Of a stretch of DNA of 64,000 bases, positions 62,601 to 64,000 are shown piece by piece. Made by a program: the position numbers and the translations under genes. The number at the start of each line of letters is the position of its first letter. The first letter of the stretch is position 1. The notes under the pieces were generated by a model that worked only from the letters and a program-made list of their open reading frames with translations, did no database searches and was not told where the DNA came from. The DNA comes from Bacteroidota bacterium (lineage in GTDB: Bacteria; Bacteroidota; Bacteroidia; Flavobacteriales; Flavobacteriaceae), in NCBI GenBank assembly GCA_023434025.1, contig JAEYTL010000003.1, forward strand, positions 1 through 64,000, read 5' to 3'.

Positions 62601-64000
62601 ATAATCCAACCGGATTGGGAAGTAATTACTACATCGGGAGATTAAAACAAGTAAATACGACTATTTCAGCTTATAACGATACCTTTTCAACAGAAGAAAA
62701 ATATACCTACACCGGTAATAAGTTAACTAAAAAGGAAAGTAAAGCTAATAATACGGATAATGTTTACCTAACCGAAACCTATGAGTATTTTCCAAATGGA
62801 AATTTAAAGAAGAAAATATTGAATGCACCCGGTGCAACTCCAGCAGTTTCAGCCAGGACAACAGAATACACCTACGATACTTCGCAACGATTTATCAAAA
62901 CAGTAAAAGATATAGAAGGATTAATCACTACTTATAATTCTTACCATCCTTTGTATGGCGTTGTTCTGAGCGAAACCAATTCTTTTGGACAAACTACAAG
63001 TAGTATCTATGATAATTGGGGAAAAAGAACAAAAGTAACCGATTATTTAGGAAAAAGTATAAACTATACCTATGCAAAATCCGGTAATACTTTTACAACA
63101 AGTACACTTGCTGACGATGGTAGTGAAAGTATTATTGAAATGGACATTATTGGCCGTGTGACAAAAAAAGGGAGCAAGAATATTAACGGCTCTTGGAGCT
63201 ATATTTCTGAAAACCATGATTTTTTGAACAGAAAGACAGGTGTTAGTGAACCCTACTTTGGAAATAGTCCAAGTCAATGGACTACTATGACCTATGATGA
63301 TTATAGTCGTTTAAAACAGCAAATTTCATTTACAGGTCTCACAACAGACATTACCTATACGGGATTAACAGTTGTATCGAATGACGGTATAGTAATTAAA
63401 AGCACCACTAAAAATGCAAATGGGCATACTACACAATCCGTAGATCCAGGAGGTACAATTAATTATGCCTACTTTGCTAATGGTAACATGAAAACTTCTA
63501 CATTTGATGGAGTAACATTATCAATGGAGTATGATGGTTGGGGGAGAAAAAAGAAATTAACAGACCCTTCTGCCGGAGTTTATGAATATGAATATAATGT
63601 GTATGGAGAAACCACTAAAGAAATAACTCCAAAAGGAAATACTCAATATTATTATTCTCCAACAGGAAGAATTGAAGCCAAATATGTTCAAGGTGATCTA
63701 GGTGATCTTACATACAATGAAATTCATTACAGTTATAACCCGTTAAAACAGCTGACTTTAATTGATGGCTCAGATATCAATGGTGCATCGTATTACACAG
63801 AATATTTTTACGACAGTAATCATAGACTACAAAAGCAAACAGAATCAAACCCACAATCCTATTTTGAAAAAAGATATGAGTATGACGATTTTGGTCGAGT
63901 GAATAGAGAATACCATCTAGCAACTGATGTCCCGACTGGAAAATCAAGTGGAAAATGGATTAAAAACACCTATCTAAACGGTTATCACTGGCAAGTTTTA
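59606..64000 (+). CDS. giant SpvB/FG-GAP/RHS-repeat protein, partial (runs off right edge)
   Basis: The frame is open from ATG 59606 to the edge, 1465 codons, with no stop. A signal peptide (ending LLIAQ) is followed by an SpvB-like beta domain (INLIYSSGQMGGIAGIGWSI). At least five FG-GAP/calcium-loop motifs follow (DFDGDGRLDF, DFNGDGISEV, DFNGDGKSDI, DYNGDGKVDI, DTNGDGKSDL), and then RHS/YD repeats (YEYDDFGRVNREY near the edge). Such proteins form a cocoon around a C-terminal toxin or enzyme in polymorphic toxin systems; the payload is beyond the window. Confidence 0.88.
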   Translation, partial: MKSYYLLVAFLFGQLLIAQNYHDTQGKLEISNSGQSVYTVPIALPPSIQEVGPTINLIYSSGQMGGIAGIGWSINSISVISRIATRKDIDGFIDGVDFDENDKLALDGQRLILTSGTYWSDGSTYETETKSNSKIELAGSGSTIYFIVTTPDGSRAWYGNFGGINATDLTSFYITRFEDVNGNYMTYHYSKPYNKSLCISEIKFSANILSGITPQNEIKFFYDLAKRSENVFIKGVKHEKVELLKRIEVYTNTNLFRKYVITHQADPQLAYEKVTKVQEFNGNNQPANPIEFEYENIVSSNVDSEIITTYVNNLNFNVVKLSGDFDGDGRLDFTTGNRMYTNLFQGGAGSPGVVLPFSTEGNTVFTATTIAENKLNQKHSIIKAFDSVDNIAFRAYNYNPNNNLIELNYTKTIAFNNNSTHDPDWDDYEPSDLNINNCTIPTVPTYEKEYLEGDFNGDGISEVLLLNRREYYYFVQTGSPYNNGTYVCNTEKFHIEECFLINLDPNASTTLGENGYVQLPVQYLLYGRKNFVMDFNGDGKSDILTLDTSGYALPNYLGPRYRILSFKQLTEAPWVELELIGQGYLTDYSPDKQMLFGDYNGDGKVDIMMPNGDGSNAQRNDTLWHIYYSNPNPAGGSFFTKESHNIVEYWPNSGNYFDTQTHFNNFYSLDTNGDGKSDLVRVWRKYYKPNWTINDHDTQWEIKTYINNIGNTTSSGSKFTLDYSSASNHYSDSPDLPIPIVSTYKYQGLNREIVMIRNHYNQATYINFNKNFADEILLKKVISSGGNIVDEIAYKSLESDTPGTNGLGTLNQFYSSSDAVNYPLVELKRIPTSKAVSELKNTAMDIIKKQDFRYHGLVVNMDGIGAIGFRKTARSAWYLTSKSKRIWSVEENNATWRGATQRRYSQLITNGNSFSFVSSGNPSGIINSTVNSFSHYLTGSVFNLVLNNQTTTDYLTNVKSEILYTYSTPYLLPETVVTKNYLNQITLQGTTTTNSIFENNPTGLGSNYYIGRLKQVNTTISAYNDTFSTEEKYTYTGNKLTKKESKANNTDNVYLTETYEYFPNGNLKKKILNAPGATPAVSARTTEYTYDTSQRFIKTVKDIEGLITTYNSYHPLYGVVLSETNSFGQTTSSIYDNWGKRTKVTDYLGKSINYTYAKSGNTFTTSTLADDGSESIIEMDIIGRVTKKGSKNINGSWSYISENHDFLNRKTGVSEPYFGNSPSQWTTMTYDDYSRLKQQISFTGLTTDITYTGLTVVSNDGIVIKSTTKNANGHTTQSVDPGGTINYAYFANGNMKTSTFDGVTLSMEYDGWGRKKKLTDPSAGVYEYEYNVYGETTKEITPKGNTQYYYSPTGRIEAKYVQGDLGDLTYNEIHYSYNPLKQLTLIDGSDINGASYYTEYFYDSNHRLQKQTESNPQSYFEKRYEYDDFGRVNREYHLATDVPTGKSSGKWIKNTYLNGYHWQVL

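Noticed and set aside
63047..63277. 76-codon minus-strand frame inside the RHS gene
   Set aside because: It is antisense to clear RHS repeats, with no promoter or upstream space.
1..64000. CRISPR arrays, prophage genes and integrase-attachment duplications
   Set aside because: No regularly spaced repeats, capsid/portal genes or integrases were seen; the only mobile gene is the broken RAYT.

Overview
This window comes from a low-GC member of the Bacteroidota, almost certainly a Flavobacteriaceae (Flavobacterium-like) chromosome. The evidence is: secreted proteins with type IX secretion (T9SS) sorting domains of both type A and type B; recurrent Bacteroidota promoters of the TTG-N19-23-TAnnTTTG type; a mevalonate-pathway gene pair; a DnaE polymerase with a built-in proofreading exonuclease; TonB receptors with an N-terminal carboxypeptidase-like domain; and NVSC/LSC-type lipoproteins. 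Most of the window is ordinary core chromosome.

Layout. 0-6.3 kb: start of an M20 dipeptidase of unusual base composition, tRNA-Leu, a T9SS type-B Ig-repeat surface protein and an M3 oligopeptidase. 6.3-12.2 kb: a minus-strand mevalonate/prenyl group (mvaD, mevalonate kinase, UbiA-type prenyltransferase) running into rluB and an NTF2-like gene; then TspO, an RluE-type pseudouridine synthase and tRNA-Asp. 12.3-19.2 kb: a DUF58 protein, an unknown membrane protein, three small lipoproteins (two are paralogues), a divergent LytTR regulator with a TPR histidine kinase, and thioredoxin. 19.5-25.9 kb: a frameshifted REP-type transposase with matching palindromes, dnaE, an RRM protein and a DUF6252 lipoprotein. 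26.1-34.2 kb: rpsP-rimM-trmN6, a TPR protein, a glutaryl-CoA-type dehydrogenase, a DUF3050 protein, an M43 protease with a T9SS tag and a metallophosphoesterase. 34.2-37.4 kb: an iron-sulfur/redox group (ferredoxin, ferredoxin-NADP reductase, a structured noncoding element, NifU-C, ApbC/Mrp).

37.5-47.6 kb holds a five-gene exporter operon (HlyD-type adaptor, S41 protease-like protein, ABC ATPase, FtsX/MacB permease, TolC). It is divergent from an NtrC-type sigma-54 activator and its histidine kinase. A candidate sigma-54 promoter and a dyad suited to an activator site lie between them. 47.6-50.5 kb has an alkyltransferase-like protein, LysE, TrmB and a GT-B glycosyltransferase.

50.4-58.7 kb looks like a phosphate-starvation locus. 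A PhoR/PhoB-like pair is divergent from a TonB receptor, which is followed by a lipoprotein and two T9SS proteins. The sequences in front of the receptor and of the lipoprotein both carry TAAC-type hexamers repeating every 11 bp, the geometry of a Pho box. 59.1-64 kb: a small T9SS protein followed by a very large SpvB/FG-GAP/RHS-repeat protein that runs off the right edge.
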